Assembly: GCA_027490925.1 (NCBI GenBank)
Contig: JAIXXF010000001.1
Location: forward strand, 186,001 to 250,000
DNA length: 64,000 nucleotides
Direction of reading: 5' to 3'
From: Comamonadaceae bacterium
Lineage (GTDB): Bacteria; Pseudomonadota; Gammaproteobacteria; Burkholderiales; Burkholderiaceae_C
The position numbers and the translations under genes were made by a program. Position 1 is the stretch's first letter. Every line of letters begins with the position of its first letter. The notes beneath the pieces are model-generated. The model saw only the letters and a list, made by a program, of their open reading frames with translations, was not told the origin of the DNA and made no database searches. Positions 26,648 to 36,398 of this stretch are shown one piece after another.

Positions 26648-27022
26648 CTAGGACGGACTGGATAACCAAGCCTCCAGATCGGCCGCTTCTTTCGGGCCAA
26701 TCGTGTCGCGCAAAAACCGCATTTGGTTGATGGCTTGGACCGCAAACAAAATACTTGATGCGCTGGCCCGGCGGACACCTCGGCGGTCGTCGTCTGGGTT
26801 GGGTGCGTGGCAGTTGATGCAAATGGTTTGGTAGATCGCGCGGCCTCGGACGGTAGCGCCTGCAACGGCGCCTGTGCCCGTACCGCCACTTGCTGACTCA
26901 ACGGCTGGAAGTGCCTCCGGGGTCGAATCGGCACCCCCGCCGCCACAGGCGGCCAGCGCCACCCACGCGATCAGCAGGACCCATGGAGCCAAAGCGCGTT
27001 GAACGAAGAAAGTGCGGAACAT
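26648..27022 (-). CDS. Small c-type cytochrome, predicted lipoprotein
   Basis: The 124-residue protein has a lipoprotein-like signal ending in ALAAC (C26), then a glycine/serine linker and one haem-binding motif, CINCH (C68, C71, H72). M101 is a likely sixth ligand of the haem iron. It resembles monohaem class I cytochromes that move electrons in the periplasm. Its partner is not evident. It lies convergent to the oxidoreductase gene, 12 bp from that stop. No ribosome binding site is seen; a TAAGCT hexamer lies six bases before the ATG (27029-27034), so a leaderless message is possible. Confidence 0.8.
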   Translation of the reverse strand: MFRTFFVQRALAPWVLLIAWVALAACGGGGADSTPEALPAVESASGGTGTGAVAGATVRGRAIYQTICINCHAPNPDDDRRGVRRASASSILFAVQAINQMRFLRDTIGPKEAADLEAWLSSPS

Positions 27023-27028
27023 GCGACC

Positions 27029-27034
27029 AGCTTA
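27029..27034 (-). promoter_or_regulatory. Possible -10 box for a leaderless cytochrome c transcript
   Basis: TAAGCT on the reverse strand, six bases (GGTCGC) before the cytochrome ATG. It matches only T1, A2 and T6 of TATAAT, so this is the weakest member of the series. Confidence 0.25.
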
Positions 27035-27113
27035 GGCATTGGACGTGTAAGGCAGATGACGGCCGGGCGCAGCCGCCACAGAAAAGTCTTGCCGGTCTGC
27101 AGGAATTGGCTGC

Positions 27114-27142
27114 TTAGCGATGAAAAGTGCCCCGCATACAAT
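27114..27142 (+). promoter_or_regulatory. Predicted promoter of yajC-secD-secF
   Basis: TACAAT (27137-27142) with TTAGCG 17 bases upstream (27114-27119) precedes yajC by 91 bp. The -10 fits well; the -35 is weak. Confidence 0.5.
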
Positions 27143-27233
27143 CGCAAAAGCCGCCTCAGCGCCCGGGTTGAACTGCGCGTGAGGACCTTCTTTGGGGCCT
27201 GCCAACAGCAGGCCAACGTTCTTGGAGCTTCCT

Positions 27234-27566
27234 GTGTTGATTTCTTTCGCTTTTGCCCAAACCGCACCCGCCGCTGCTGCCAGTGGCGGTGACCTGATGT
27301 CGACCCTGGCTGGCATGGGTCCGATCGTGTTGATGTTTGTGGTGCTGTATTTCGTGATGATCCGGCCACAAATGAAGAAGCAAAAAGAGCACCGGGCCAT
27401 GATCGACGCGCTGGCCAAGGGTGACGAGGTCGCCACCGCCGGGGGCTTGTTGGGCAAGGTCAGCAAACTGGGCGACGCCCACCTGAGCTTGGAGATCGCC
27501 AACGGTGTGGAAGTGCAAATCCAACGCAGCGCGGTGATCCAGGTGTTGCCCAAAGGCACGCTCTGA
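27234..27566 (+). CDS. yajC: Sec translocon accessory protein YajC
   Basis: YajC is a small membrane protein of the SecDF-YajC complex that assists the Sec translocon. From the GTG at 27234 the product has 110 residues, the usual length. It contains the FAQTAPAAAA N-terminus, one membrane helix (about 26-44, GPIVLMFVVLYFVMIRPQ) and the family signature RPQMKKQKEH. The GTG was chosen because GGAG lies six bases upstream and the length matches; the TTG three bases later is an alternative. It is followed by secD after 34 bp. Confidence 0.95.
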   Translation: MLISFAFAQTAPAAAASGGDLMSTLAGMGPIVLMFVVLYFVMIRPQMKKQKEHRAMIDALAKGDEVATAGGLLGKVSKLGDAHLSLEIANGVEVQIQRSAVIQVLPKGTL

Positions 27567-27600
27567 CCCGGCAGTCCCAATACTTTTCTGAAGCGCGTTC

Positions 27601-29493
27601 ATGAACCGTTACCCCATCTGGAAGTACGCGATCATCGTGGTCGCGCTGTTGATCGGTGCCCTGTACACCTTGCCGAACTTCTTCGGTGAAGCGCCTGCGG
27701 TCCAGGTGTCCAGCGGCAAAGCCACAGTCAAGGTGGACAACACCACCCTGGCCCGCGTGACCGAAGCCTTGCAAGCGGCGGCGATCGCGCCCGACGCCTT
27801 GGCGCTGGAGGGCAATTCGGTTCGCGCGCGTTTTGGCAGCACCGACGTGCAGTTGAAGGCCAAAGACGCGATCGAGCGCGCGCTGATCCCCGACGCAACC
27901 GACCCGTCTTACGTGGTGGCGCTCAATTTGGTGCCACGCTCGCCTGCTTGGCTGACCGCCTTGCACGCCGCGCCCATGTACCTCGGCCTTGACCTGCGCG
28001 GCGGCGTGCACTTCATGCTGCAGGTGGACATGCAGGCGGCTCTGACCAAGCGGGCCGAGTCCCTCACCAACGACATCCGCAGCGCACTGCGCGAGAAAAA
28101 CATCCGCCACAGTGGCATCGCCCGCAGCGGTCAGGTGGTCGAGATCCAGTTCCGCGACGCGGCCACCCTGCAGGCCGCCACCAACCTGCTGGCCGACCAA
28201 TTCGCCGACCTGCAAACCAAAGGCGGTACCGATGCGGCCAATGGCGGGGTCGAGTTCAAACTCAGCGCCACCATCAAACCCGAAGCCGCCCGCCGGGTGC
28301 AAGACCAGGCGCTCAAGCAGAACATCACCACGCTGCACAACCGCATCAACGAGCTGGGTGTGGCCGAGCCGGTGATCCAGCAGCAAGGGCAGGACCGCAT
28401 CGTGGTGCAGCTGCCAGGCGTGCAAGACACCGCCAAAGCCAAAGACATTCTTGGCCGCACCGCCACGCTGGAGGTGCGTTTGGTCGACGAAAGCGCCGAG
28501 GCCCGCAGCGCCGAGGCCAACGCTGGCCCGGTTCCGTTCGGCGCCGAACGCTACCTGGAGCGCAATGGCCAGGCGGTGATCGTGAAGAAACAGGTGTTGC
28601 TGACCGGCGAGAACCTGACCGACGCCCAACCCGGCTTCGACAACCAAACCCAAGAGGCGGCGGTGCACCTGACGCTGGACGCCAAAGGCGCACGCATCTT
28701 TCGCGACGTGACCCGCGACAACGTGGGCAAGCGCATGGCCATTTTGTTGTTTGAAAAGGGCAAGGGCGAGGTCGTGACCGCGCCGGTGATCCGCTCCGAG
28801 ATCAGCGGTGGCCGGGTACAGATCTCGGGCCGCATGACCACTGCCGAAGCCAACGACGTGGCGTTGTTGTTGCGCGCCGGCTCGCTCGCCGCGCCGATGG
28901 AGATCATCGAAGAGCGCACGATCGGCCCCAGCCTGGGTGCTGAGAACATCGCCAAGGGCTTTTACAGCGTGGCTTGGGGCTTCGCGGTGATCGTGGCTTT
29001 CATGGCCGGCTACTACATGCTGTTCGGCCTGTTTTCCGGTATTGCACTGGCCGTCAATTTGCTGCTGCTGGTGGCGGTGCTGTCGATGCTGCAAGCCACC
29101 CTCACGCTGCCAGGCATGGCAGCCATGGCGTTGGCGCTGGGCATGGCCATCGACTCCAACGTGTTGATCAACGAACGGGTGCGCGAGGAGCTGCGCAACG
29201 GGGTCTCTCCTCAGGCGGCCATCCACGCGGGCTATGAGCGGGCTTGGGCCACCATTTTGGATTCCAACATCACCACCCTGATCGCGGGTTTGGCGTTGCT
29301 GGCGTTTGGCTCGGGTGCGGTCCGCGGTTTCGCGGTGGTGCACTGCATCGGCATTTTGACCAGCATGTTCTCCGCGGTGTTTTTCTCGCGCGGGCTAGTG
29401 AACTTCTGGTACGGGCGGCAAAAGAAACTCAAGAGCGTGTCGATCGGCACGATCTGGAAGCCAGAACCCGCTGGCGTAGCCAAAGCAGACTGA
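27601..29493 (+). CDS. secD: Protein translocase subunit SecD
   Basis: SecD works with SecF to use the proton-motive force for late steps of protein export. The 630-residue protein has an N-terminal helix (YAIIVVALLIGALYTLP), a large periplasmic P1 region beginning with YLGLDLRGGVHFMLQVD, and five C-terminal membrane helices (from about residue 455). The family motif around GMAIDSNVLINERVREE (helix 4/5) is intact. It lies between yajC and secF as usual, and its ATG at 27601 directly precedes MNRYPIWKY, the usual beta-proteobacterial N-terminus. Confidence 0.97.
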   Translation: MNRYPIWKYAIIVVALLIGALYTLPNFFGEAPAVQVSSGKATVKVDNTTLARVTEALQAAAIAPDALALEGNSVRARFGSTDVQLKAKDAIERALIPDATDPSYVVALNLVPRSPAWLTALHAAPMYLGLDLRGGVHFMLQVDMQAALTKRAESLTNDIRSALREKNIRHSGIARSGQVVEIQFRDAATLQAATNLLADQFADLQTKGGTDAANGGVEFKLSATIKPEAARRVQDQALKQNITTLHNRINELGVAEPVIQQQGQDRIVVQLPGVQDTAKAKDILGRTATLEVRLVDESAEARSAEANAGPVPFGAERYLERNGQAVIVKKQVLLTGENLTDAQPGFDNQTQEAAVHLTLDAKGARIFRDVTRDNVGKRMAILLFEKGKGEVVTAPVIRSEISGGRVQISGRMTTAEANDVALLLRAGSLAAPMEIIEERTIGPSLGAENIAKGFYSVAWGFAVIVAFMAGYYMLFGLFSGIALAVNLLLLVAVLSMLQATLTLPGMAAMALALGMAIDSNVLINERVREELRNGVSPQAAIHAGYERAWATILDSNITTLIAGLALLAFGSGAVRGFAVVHCIGILTSMFSAVFFSRGLVNFWYGRQKKLKSVSIGTIWKPEPAGVAKAD

Positions 29494-29514
29494 ACGGATC
29501 AAGGACAGACGACC

Positions 29515-30471
29515 ATGGAGTTTTTCAAGATCCGCAAAGATATCCCGTTCATGCGCCACGTGCTGGTGTTCAACGTGATCTCGTTGGCCACTTTTCTGGC
29601 CGCCGTGTTCTTCTTGTTCACCCGGGGTCTGCACCTGTCGGTGGAATTCACCGGTGGCACCTTGATGGAGGTGAGCTACTCGCAGCCCGCCGACCTGGAG
29701 AAGGTGCGTGGTGTGGTGTCCCAGCTGGGCTACACCGAGGTGCAGGTGCAAAACTTTGGCACCGCACGCGACGTGATGATCCGGTTGCCAGCCCAAAAAG
29801 GCACGACGTCTGCACAGCAGAGCGATCAGGTTTTAGCGGCTTTGAAAGCGGCCACGCCCGACGTGTCGCTGCGACGCACCGAATTCGTGGGCCCGCAAGT
29901 GGGTCAGGAACTGGTGGTGGACGGTCTAAAGGCCTTGGGCGTGGTGATCATCGGCATCATGATTTACCTGGCGTTCCGCTTTGAGTGGAAGTTCTCCCTC
30001 GCGGCCATCGTTGCCAACCTGCACGATGTGGTGATCATTTTGGGCTTCTTCGCCTTCTTCCAGTGGGAGTTCTCGCTGGCGGTGTTGGCGGCCGTGCTGG
30101 CCGTGCTGGGCTACTCGGTCAACGAGTCGGTGGTTGTGTTCGATCGGATTCGTGAAAATTTCAAGCGCTTCCGCAAGATGACGCCCACCGAAGTGATCGA
30201 CAACGCCATCACCTCCACCATCAGCCGCACCATCATCACCCACGGTTCGACCCAGATCATGGTGCTGTCCATGTTGTTGTTCGGCGGGCCCACCCTGTTT
30301 TACTTTGCGCTGGCGTTGACCATTGGCATTTGCTTTGGCATCTACTCGTCGGTGTTCGTGGCGGCGGGCATCACGTTGTGGCTGGGCATCAACCGTGAAG
30401 ATCTGATCAAGGCGACCGATAAGAAAGACAAGGGCGACCCGTCGGACCCCAACGCCGGCGCCACGGTTTGA
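29515..30471 (+). CDS. secF: Protein translocase subunit SecF
   Basis: The 318-residue partner of SecD has the usual six membrane helices. The N-terminal FKIRKDIPFMRH and the SVEFTGGTLMEV motif mark the periplasmic domain start. The conserved helix-4/5 sequence GYSVNESVVVFDRIREN is present. It starts 21 bp after secD, so the three genes form one operon. A charged cytoplasmic tail (TDKKDKGDPSD) ends the protein. Confidence 0.97.
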   Translation: MEFFKIRKDIPFMRHVLVFNVISLATFLAAVFFLFTRGLHLSVEFTGGTLMEVSYSQPADLEKVRGVVSQLGYTEVQVQNFGTARDVMIRLPAQKGTTSAQQSDQVLAALKAATPDVSLRRTEFVGPQVGQELVVDGLKALGVVIIGIMIYLAFRFEWKFSLAAIVANLHDVVIILGFFAFFQWEFSLAVLAAVLAVLGYSVNESVVVFDRIRENFKRFRKMTPTEVIDNAITSTISRTIITHGSTQIMVLSMLLFGGPTLFYFALALTIGICFGIYSSVFVAAGITLWLGINREDLIKATDKKDKGDPSDPNAGATV

Positions 30472-30487
30472 ACTTTCCCGTACCGAT

Positions 30488-32764
30488 GTGACCCCCGTTT
30501 CCCGCAGCCTACCGGCGGCGCCTCTGGCGCTGGCGGCGCAGGCGCGGGAGCGGTTCACCCAAGTGGCCTGTGCCGGGTTGCCTGGCGTGGCCACAGGCAT
30601 CCAGGAGCGGCTGGACCAACTGATTGACGAAGCGGGCAACGGCCGTGAGGTCCAGGTCCGGCGCGACGCTTGGGCCGCGTTCCGCGAACACAGTCACCAG
30701 TGGGTGCAGCGCAGCACCGCCGCCTGGCAAAACGCCGCCCGCGCCCTTCACAGCGAGCACACGGCCAGTGGCCCAAGGACCGGCACGCTGGAGCTGATGG
30801 GCAAAGATGTGGTGGAGAACCACATCCTCTCGTCTCGCCTGAGCTTGTCGATGCTCGACCACGTCAGTTGGGAGCTGAACGACTTGCGGCTGCGGGTGCA
30901 GCACCTTGAAGCCAGCAGCGATCTGCCCTCCCACGATGTGTTGCGACCCGAAGTGCTGGCGCAACACCTGGTCGCGCAGTGGCTGGGCAGTGGCTTGAGC
31001 CACGCCGCCTGGAACCTGTTGCCCGACGTCTGGCCCCAGCACCTCGCCCCGGCGCTGATGGCGGCCTACCACGAGGCGAACGTGCTGTTGGTCCGTGCTG
31101 GTGTGATGGCCGAGATCGACCTGCGCCCCCTGGTGCGACGCACCGAATGGGGCGCGCTGGACGCTGCCACCACCCACCGTGGCGAGACGCCGCCGGTGTC
31201 GGTCCGAGGGGCGGTGGCGTCGTCGTGGTCGCCGTTGGGGACTCCGGCGCAGGCCCCTGCGAAGCCGCAGAGCGCCGAGAGCGTGTTGGACGAACTGATG
31301 CGGGTGTTGGGGGAGCAGGCCGGTGACGCAGGCCCCGCCCGTGGGCCGTTGCCTGAGGTGTCGCCAGGTTTGTTGCGTGCCTTGCGCTCGCCCCCTGCGG
31401 GTTTGGCGACCGACCCGCTGACCGGCGCGCTGCCCGACGCCAGCGGGGCGCCCGACCGGGTGCTGGCCGCGGCCCGGTCGCTGCGCCAGCACAGCACCGA
31501 GTTGAAACAGCAGGCGGGCAGCGCGGGCGAGAAAGCCATCATCGAGGTGGTGGCGTTGATGTTTCAGAGCATCCTGACCGAGGAGCGCATCCCTGCCGTG
31601 ATCCGGGTCTGGTTCGCCCGACTGCAAATGCCGGTGTTGCGGGTGGCGCTGGCCGAGCCTGCGTTCTTTGGCACGCTGAACCACCCAGCGCGGCTGCTGA
31701 TCGACCGCATGGGGGCGTGCGCCATGGGCTTTGACGCGTCCACCCTCAATGGTCAGGCGTTGGAGCTTGAGATCCGCCGGGTGGTGCAGGTGATTGAACA
31801 GTACCCCGAGACCGGTCGCCGGGTGTTCCAGCTGGTGTTGGACGAGTTCCAGAAGTTCCTGGCAAAGCACCTCACCTCGCCAGACGCGACCCAGCGGGTG
31901 GTCACTGTGGCGCAGCAGGTCGAGCAACGCGAGACGCTGTCCATCCAGTACACCATCGAACTGCGCAACCTCCTTAAGGACATGCCAGTGCGCGAGTCGG
32001 TGCGCGAATTTTTGTTCAAGATCTGGGCCGAGGTGCTGGCCATGGCCGACATCCGCAACGGCCCACAACACGCCGACACCTTGGCCCTCAAGCGCTGTGC
32101 CGCTGATCTGGTGTGGGCCGCCAGTGCCAAGCCCACGCGGCACGAGCGGGCGCGCGTCATCGCCAACCTGCCCTCGTTGCTCAAGCAACTGCGTGTTGGC
32201 ATGGACATGCTGGGCCTCACGCCGAGCGAGCAAGAGCGACGCATCAAGGGGCTCAGCGACACGTTGGCCGAGGCCTTTCAGTCCCGCACCGAACCTATCG
32301 CGCAAGCGCACATCGAAGCCATGGCCCAGCGGCTGTCCAACCTGGAGGACTATCTGGTGGCCGACGAGGGTGAGCTGGGCGGGCTGCCGCTTGACGCGGT
32401 CAGCATCGAGCTCATGGTGGGCGTGGACGCCTCGTCCATCGAGGTCCTGGCCGACGCCGACCTGACCTCACCGCCACCGGCCGAGGCTTGGGCGTTGTTG
32501 GACCACCTGCAGCTGGGCGCTTGGCACACCTTACGCCACAACCACCGGGTGAGCCAAGTGCAATTCGTTTGGCAAAGTGCCCGCCGGCAATTGATGTTGT
32601 TTTCGTCGTCCGACGGATTGAACTTTTTGGTGCAGGTGGGCCGTGTGGCAGCGGCTTTGGCCAAAGGCGATTTGGTGCCGCAAGACAGCGATGCGCTCAC
32701 ACTTCGCGCCACCCGGGACGCGCTGGACAAGCTCAGCGCCGAGCCGGGTCGGCTGCTGGGCTGA
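30488..32764 (+). CDS. DUF1631 family protein
   Basis: The 758-residue protein matches the DUF1631 family, found mainly in beta- and gamma-proteobacteria and lacking an agreed function. The text is mostly helical and has no signal peptide or membrane helix, so it is probably cytoplasmic. Conserved-looking blocks include LELMGKDVVENHILSSRL near residue 98 and a C-terminal QFVWQSARRQLMLFSS stretch. The start is a GTG at 30488, 16 bp after secF; the overlapping ATG at 30486 runs into a stop at once. No ribosome binding site is evident. It may be read through from the secF operon. Confidence 0.82.
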   Translation: MTPVSRSLPAAPLALAAQARERFTQVACAGLPGVATGIQERLDQLIDEAGNGREVQVRRDAWAAFREHSHQWVQRSTAAWQNAARALHSEHTASGPRTGTLELMGKDVVENHILSSRLSLSMLDHVSWELNDLRLRVQHLEASSDLPSHDVLRPEVLAQHLVAQWLGSGLSHAAWNLLPDVWPQHLAPALMAAYHEANVLLVRAGVMAEIDLRPLVRRTEWGALDAATTHRGETPPVSVRGAVASSWSPLGTPAQAPAKPQSAESVLDELMRVLGEQAGDAGPARGPLPEVSPGLLRALRSPPAGLATDPLTGALPDASGAPDRVLAAARSLRQHSTELKQQAGSAGEKAIIEVVALMFQSILTEERIPAVIRVWFARLQMPVLRVALAEPAFFGTLNHPARLLIDRMGACAMGFDASTLNGQALELEIRRVVQVIEQYPETGRRVFQLVLDEFQKFLAKHLTSPDATQRVVTVAQQVEQRETLSIQYTIELRNLLKDMPVRESVREFLFKIWAEVLAMADIRNGPQHADTLALKRCAADLVWAASAKPTRHERARVIANLPSLLKQLRVGMDMLGLTPSEQERRIKGLSDTLAEAFQSRTEPIAQAHIEAMAQRLSNLEDYLVADEGELGGLPLDAVSIELMVGVDASSIEVLADADLTSPPPAEAWALLDHLQLGAWHTLRHNHRVSQVQFVWQSARRQLMLFSSSDGLNFLVQVGRVAAALAKGDLVPQDSDALTLRATRDALDKLSAEPGRLLG

Positions 32765-32829
32765 GCGGAGGGTTCATGCCATAGGGCCGCGCCGGGCAAG
32801 CCCATGATCGGCGCAACCGGGCCGGTGCG

Positions 32830-33300
32830 TCAATGGGCCAGGCGGCCTTCGGTGTCGTCGCAGAGTTCGTCCAGCACCAGGGAATCGGGCTCTTCGCCGA
32901 AGCGCCAGTACACCATCATCACGATGATTTTCAGATCGTCGATGGCCACCGGGTGGCCGGGGGCCGCCATCGCACGGTCGATCACGATCTCCCGCATGAA
33001 GGCGGGCAGCACGCCAGAGCTTTCCAAAAAGCTGACAAAGCCCAGGCATTGGGCGCCCAGGTGGTCTTGTTCCTCGGCCGAATACACGCGCAGGCTGTGG
33101 GTCGACTGGGGCAGGGCGTTGGGCGGGCGAACCGCCGAGGCCTGCGCGGTGAGGTTCAAACCGTCCAACCAGTGCAGGGCTTGTTCGATGTCTTCTTCTT
33201 CAAAACCCACCGCGCTGAGTTTGCGGCCCAGCTGCGCCAACTCTGGGCAGGCGTCTCCCCGCCAGTAATTCTCGTAAACGAACACAAGCACTTCAAACAT
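32830..33300 (-). CDS. smg: Smg family protein (DUF494)
   Basis: The 156-residue acidic protein has the DUF494/Smg pattern: MFEVLVFVYENYW at the N-terminus and IVMMVYWRFGEEPDS and LCDDTEGRLAH near the C-terminus. Its role is unknown, but it is nearly always near dprA and topA, as here. No ribosome binding site precedes the ATG. Instead TACATT stands exactly six bases upstream (33307-33312), which suggests its own leaderless transcript. It is convergent with the DUF1631 gene, with 65 bp between the stops. Confidence 0.93.
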   Translation of the reverse strand: MFEVLVFVYENYWRGDACPELAQLGRKLSAVGFEEEDIEQALHWLDGLNLTAQASAVRPPNALPQSTHSLRVYSAEEQDHLGAQCLGFVSFLESSGVLPAFMREIVIDRAMAAPGHPVAIDDLKIIVMMVYWRFGEEPDSLVLDELCDDTEGRLAH

Positions 33301-33306
33301 GCTTTT

Positions 33307-33312
33307 AATGTA
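33307..33312 (-). promoter_or_regulatory. Possible -10 box for a leaderless smg transcript
   Basis: TACATT on the reverse strand, six bases before the smg ATG, in the 81-bp gap after dprA. Four of six bases match TATAAT. Confidence 0.35.
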
Positions 33313-33381
33313 GCGCAGATGGGTGGCGCGCCCCAGGGCCTGTCGGTGGTGTGTCGGTGCTGAAGGCAGGGCAGGGGCGGG

Positions 33382-33597
33382 TCAGGCGGTGCCAATGCGC
33401 TGGAACAAGCCGCCCGGCAGCCGGGCCACCCGCTGGTCCAACTCCAGCGTCAGCAGTTGGGCTTGCAGGTGGGCGGCGTCCAGCCCGGTTCGCGCCATGA
33501 GAACGTCCAAACTGGCTGGATCGTGGCCCAGGGCGGTCAGCAACGCATTTTCAGTGTCAAAAAACGCCCTCAGCCCTTTCTGATTGGTCGTCTTCTG
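33382..33597 (-). pseudogene. dprA: Detached DprA winged-helix C-terminal domain
   Basis: Reading on in the same frame past the amber codon gives 71 codons ending in a TGA at 33382. The sequence (FFDTENALLTALGHDP, LMARTGLDAAHLQAQLLTLEL, VARLPGGLFQRIG) is the family's winged-helix-like C-terminal domain. No start codon with a ribosome binding site is seen that would let it be made alone. Read-through of the TAG would restore a normal protein of about 378 residues. Confidence 0.75.
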
Positions 33598-33613
33598 CTA
33601 CTTTTCAATAGCA
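33596..33613. repeat. Palindromic repeat carrying the dprA stop codon
   Basis: TGCTA, eight spacer bases and TAGCA form an inverted repeat. On the reverse strand it reads TGCTATTGAAAAGTAGCA, sharing the 12-base core TGCTATTGAAAA with the repeat at 5828-5848. The TAG in this element is the dprA stop. Confidence 0.6.
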
Positions 33614-34518
33614 TTTTCTGGATTTGTAGTGGGCCAGTGGAGCTCTTCCAACACGTCCTGGGCCGATTCCACCAGCTTGGTGCCTTGTTTGATCAGCGCG
33701 TGGCAGCCGCGGGCCTGTGGGGCGTGGATGGAGCCGGGGATCGCAAACACCTCTTTGCCTTGCTCCAGCGCCAGTCGCGCGGTGATCAGCGAGCCCGACT
33801 GCAGCGCCGCTTCCACCACCAGGGTGCCTTGGCTCAGGGCGGAAATCAACCGGTTGCGGCGCGGGAAGTTGTGGGCCAGCGGTGGTGTGCCCAGCGGCAA
33901 CTCGCTCACCACCGCGCCGTGTTCGGCGATGCGGTGGGCCAGTGCCAGGTGGCGCTTGGGGTAGACGCGGTCCAGCCCGGTGCCCACCACCGCCACGGTG
34001 GTGCCGCCCGCATCAAGCGCGCCTTCGTGCGCCGCACCGTCGATGCCCAGCGCCATGCCCGACACCACCACCAGACCGGCCTGTGACAGGCTGTGCGCGA
34101 AGGCGCGCGCATTGACCACGCCCTGCGGCGTGGGGTTGCGGCTGCCGACGATGGCGACCGCCGCGGGCATGCTGGCAAGCCGGTCCACGCAACCACCCAT
34201 CGCATAGAGCAACAGGGGCGGGTCTTCGGTGTGGAGCAGTGCTGGCGGGTAGCCCGGGTCCGACAGGCACCACACACGCCGGTCTGCACCGGCCCGCAGC
34301 CATGCCGTGGTGATGGCAAGCTGGCCAGGCAAGGACTCAGGCGGGGCGGCAAGGGCGGCGGCCTGGGCGGCGCTGACCACCTGCCGAAGGGCGCTGACCG
34401 GTTGCTCAAACACTGCCGCGGGCAGGCCCCAGACGGCCAGCAGGCGCCGGGCCGTGTCTGGCCCGACGCCGGGCGTCAGTGTGAGCCTGAGCCAGGCGGC
34501 CAGATCGCTGTCGGGCAT
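33598..34518 (-). CDS. dprA: DNA-processing protein DprA, cut by an in-frame amber codon
   Basis: DprA loads RecA on incoming single strands during natural transformation. The 306-residue product contains an N-terminal helical domain ([16 protein letters not shown]) and the complete Rossmann-like DNA-binding fold ([74 protein letters not shown]). It ends at a TAG (33598-33600) in the linker, directly before a C-terminal domain that continues in the same frame to 33382. The TAG lies within a palindromic repeat. The gene follows the LysM gene after 8 bp and precedes smg. DprA proteins without the winged helix exist in other bacteria, so the short form may work. It could also be a natural read-through or an assembly error. 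Confidence 0.9.
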   Translation of the reverse strand: MPDSDLAAWLRLTLTPGVGPDTARRLLAVWGLPAAVFEQPVSALRQVVSAAQAAALAAPPESLPGQLAITTAWLRAGADRRVWCLSDPGYPPALLHTEDPPLLLYAMGGCVDRLASMPAAVAIVGSRNPTPQGVVNARAFAHSLSQAGLVVVSGMALGIDGAAHEGALDAGGTTVAVVGTGLDRVYPKRHLALAHRIAEHGAVVSELPLGTPPLAHNFPRRNRLISALSQGTLVVEAALQSGSLITARLALEQGKEVFAIPGSIHAPQARGCHALIKQGTKLVESAQDVLEELHWPTTNPENAIEK

Positions 34519-34526
34519 GGCGACGG

Positions 34527-35747
34527 TCAGCGCGGGTTGCCGAAGCGGTCGCCGACCTGCACGCCTTCGGAGATTTGCAGCACCAGCGCGTAAGACAACC
34601 GGTCGAAGGTCCGGAACACCATCATCAGGCCGTTGCGTTCGTCGGGCAGCTTGATGGCGGTGCGCTCGCCGTTGGTGCGGTCGATCAGGCGGCGGCCGTC
34701 GCTCATCAGTGCCAGCACGTGGCCACGTTCCAAACCATCGCGGGCGCCGCGGTTGAGGACCACCACCTGGTTTTGCGCGGCGTAGCGCACCGCGTTACCG
34801 TAGACCGACACGATCTGCCCGGATGTGGGCTGCGGCGGCACACGGGGCGCGTAGGTCAGCAGCTCGCGCGGCGGCTCGGGCAGCATCCGGTCGCCCGGCC
34901 GGATCTCTTCCTTGGCGTCCAAGATGTCCACTGTCGCCGGGACGATGTCGGTCGTCGCCCGGCCTCGGCCGTCTGTGACCTCCCGCACCGACTCGCCCCG
35001 GATCAGTTCGGCGCGGCCAATGAACTGCGCTTCGTAGCCGAGCACAGCTTGGGTGTTGGGGTCCCGCAGTGGTTTGGCATTCCGGTAGATGCGCCAGTAG
35101 CGCGGGGTGCTGTCGGCGTCCGGCAGGTTGCCCCGGGCGTAGGCGCGCTCACCGCGCGTGACCAGCACCCGGCTGTCTTTGTTGGCCACCAGGCGAGGGG
35201 CTTTCTCCAGGGCGTCCAGCTCGACGATCAGCGCGTCGGTCAAGAAGGCCTCGGTCAGGTTCGGGGCCAGCGTGGGGATGGCGTCCTCGTTCAAGCCATT
35301 GCTGCGGGTGCGTGGCGACAGGCGCACCGTCTCGATCGGTTCCGCGTCGGCCACATTCCCCCCAGCCGCGCTGCCGCTGGCCTTGGCCATGCGCAGCCGG
35401 GCCCGCCCCCCCGACTTGTCCAGGTACATGGTCTGGCCTGGATAGATGCGGTGGGGGTTGCTGATTTGGTCCATGTTCAGCCCCCACAACTCGGGCCAGC
35501 GCCAGGGTGTTTTGAGGAACAGGCCGGAGATGCCCCACAGCGTGTCGCCGCGCTTGACGGTGTACTCCTCGGGGGCATTCGGCGCGAGTTCGCTCAGTGG
35601 CACACCGCTTTGTGCCACCTGTTCGGCGGTGGCGCGTTGGTTGGGGTAGATCGGGAAATTCTGCGCGTGTGTGGGCAGCGTGGCGAAGAGGCTTGCCAGC
35701 GCGGCGCCCAAGGCCGCCGCCAGCGTGCGGGGAACGTGAGGTGTCAA
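34527..35747 (-). CDS. LysM peptidoglycan-binding domain protein, exported
   Basis: The 406-residue protein has a signal peptide (about 1-29, hydrophobic [13 protein letters not shown], cleavage near PTHAQ) and one LysM domain (about 57-110, [29 protein letters not shown]). The large C-terminal region has no recognised enzyme motif. LysM domains hold proteins to peptidoglycan. The start is a TTG at 35747 with GGAG six bases upstream; the upstream ATG at 35816 would bury the signal peptide. The gene is the first of the LysM-dprA-smg group and is divergent from def. This pairing is conserved in Burkholderiales. Confidence 0.9.
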   Translation of the reverse strand: MTPHVPRTLAAALGAALASLFATLPTHAQNFPIYPNQRATAEQVAQSGVPLSELAPNAPEEYTVKRGDTLWGISGLFLKTPWRWPELWGLNMDQISNPHRIYPGQTMYLDKSGGRARLRMAKASGSAAGGNVADAEPIETVRLSPRTRSNGLNEDAIPTLAPNLTEAFLTDALIVELDALEKAPRLVANKDSRVLVTRGERAYARGNLPDADSTPRYWRIYRNAKPLRDPNTQAVLGYEAQFIGRAELIRGESVREVTDGRGRATTDIVPATVDILDAKEEIRPGDRMLPEPPRELLTYAPRVPPQPTSGQIVSVYGNAVRYAAQNQVVVLNRGARDGLERGHVLALMSDGRRLIDRTNGERTAIKLPDERNGLMMVFRTFDRLSYALVLQISEGVQVGDRFGNPR

Positions 35748-35888
35748 AGAGAACTCCAAGCGGACCGGGTGGGAGGGGGGTGCTGGGATTTTGCGCGCAA
35801 GGCCTCCCGTCGGCAACGCTTATTGGCGGTCTGCCCAGGGTGGTCCGGCAAATTAGCGAAAATGCCAACAAATCACCGAGTCGTTGCC

Positions 35889-36398
35889 ATGGCCGTTCTG
35901 CCCATCCTTTGTTACCCCGACCCCCGACTGCACACCGTGGCCAAGCCAGTGCCGCAGGTCGACGGCACCGTGCAGGCGCTGGTGGCCAACATGTTCGAGA
36001 CCATGTACGCGGCCAACGGCATCGGCCTGGCGGCCACGCAGGTCAACGTGCACCAGCGTGTGATCACCATTGATGTGAGCGAGGAACGTGACCAGCCCCT
36101 GGTGCTGATCAACCCCGAGATCGTGTGGTCCAGCCCCGACACCCAGGTCAACGACGAAGGCTGTCTGTCGGTGCCGGGCATCTACGACGGCGTGGCGCGC
36201 GCCAGCAGTGTGCGCGTCACCGCGCTCAACCTCGACGGCCAACCCCACACCTTGGAGGCCAGTGGGCTGTTGGCGGTGTGCATCCAGCATGAGATGGACC
36301 ACCTGCTCGGCAAGGTGTTCGTCGAGTACCTGTCTCCGCTCAAACGTAACCGCATCAAGACCAAAATGGCGAAGGCCCAGCGCGAGGCGACGCGTTGA
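35889..36398 (+). CDS. def: Peptide deformylase
   Basis: The 169-residue metalloenzyme removes the formyl group from nascent proteins. All three motifs are intact: GIGLAATQV (residues 44-52), EGCLSVP with metal ligand C92, and [10 protein letters not shown] with H134, E135 and H138. The ATG at 35889 gives the normal N-terminus ([13 protein letters not shown]). The neighbour fmt makes the formyl-methionyl-tRNA whose formyl group Def later removes, and the two genes overlap by 4 bp. The gap to the LysM gene (35748-35888) holds the divergent promoters, not clearly resolved. Confidence 0.97.
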   Translation: MAVLPILCYPDPRLHTVAKPVPQVDGTVQALVANMFETMYAANGIGLAATQVNVHQRVITIDVSEERDQPLVLINPEIVWSSPDTQVNDEGCLSVPGIYDGVARASSVRVTALNLDGQPHTLEASGLLAVCIQHEMDHLLGKVFVEYLSPLKRNRIKTKMAKAQREATR

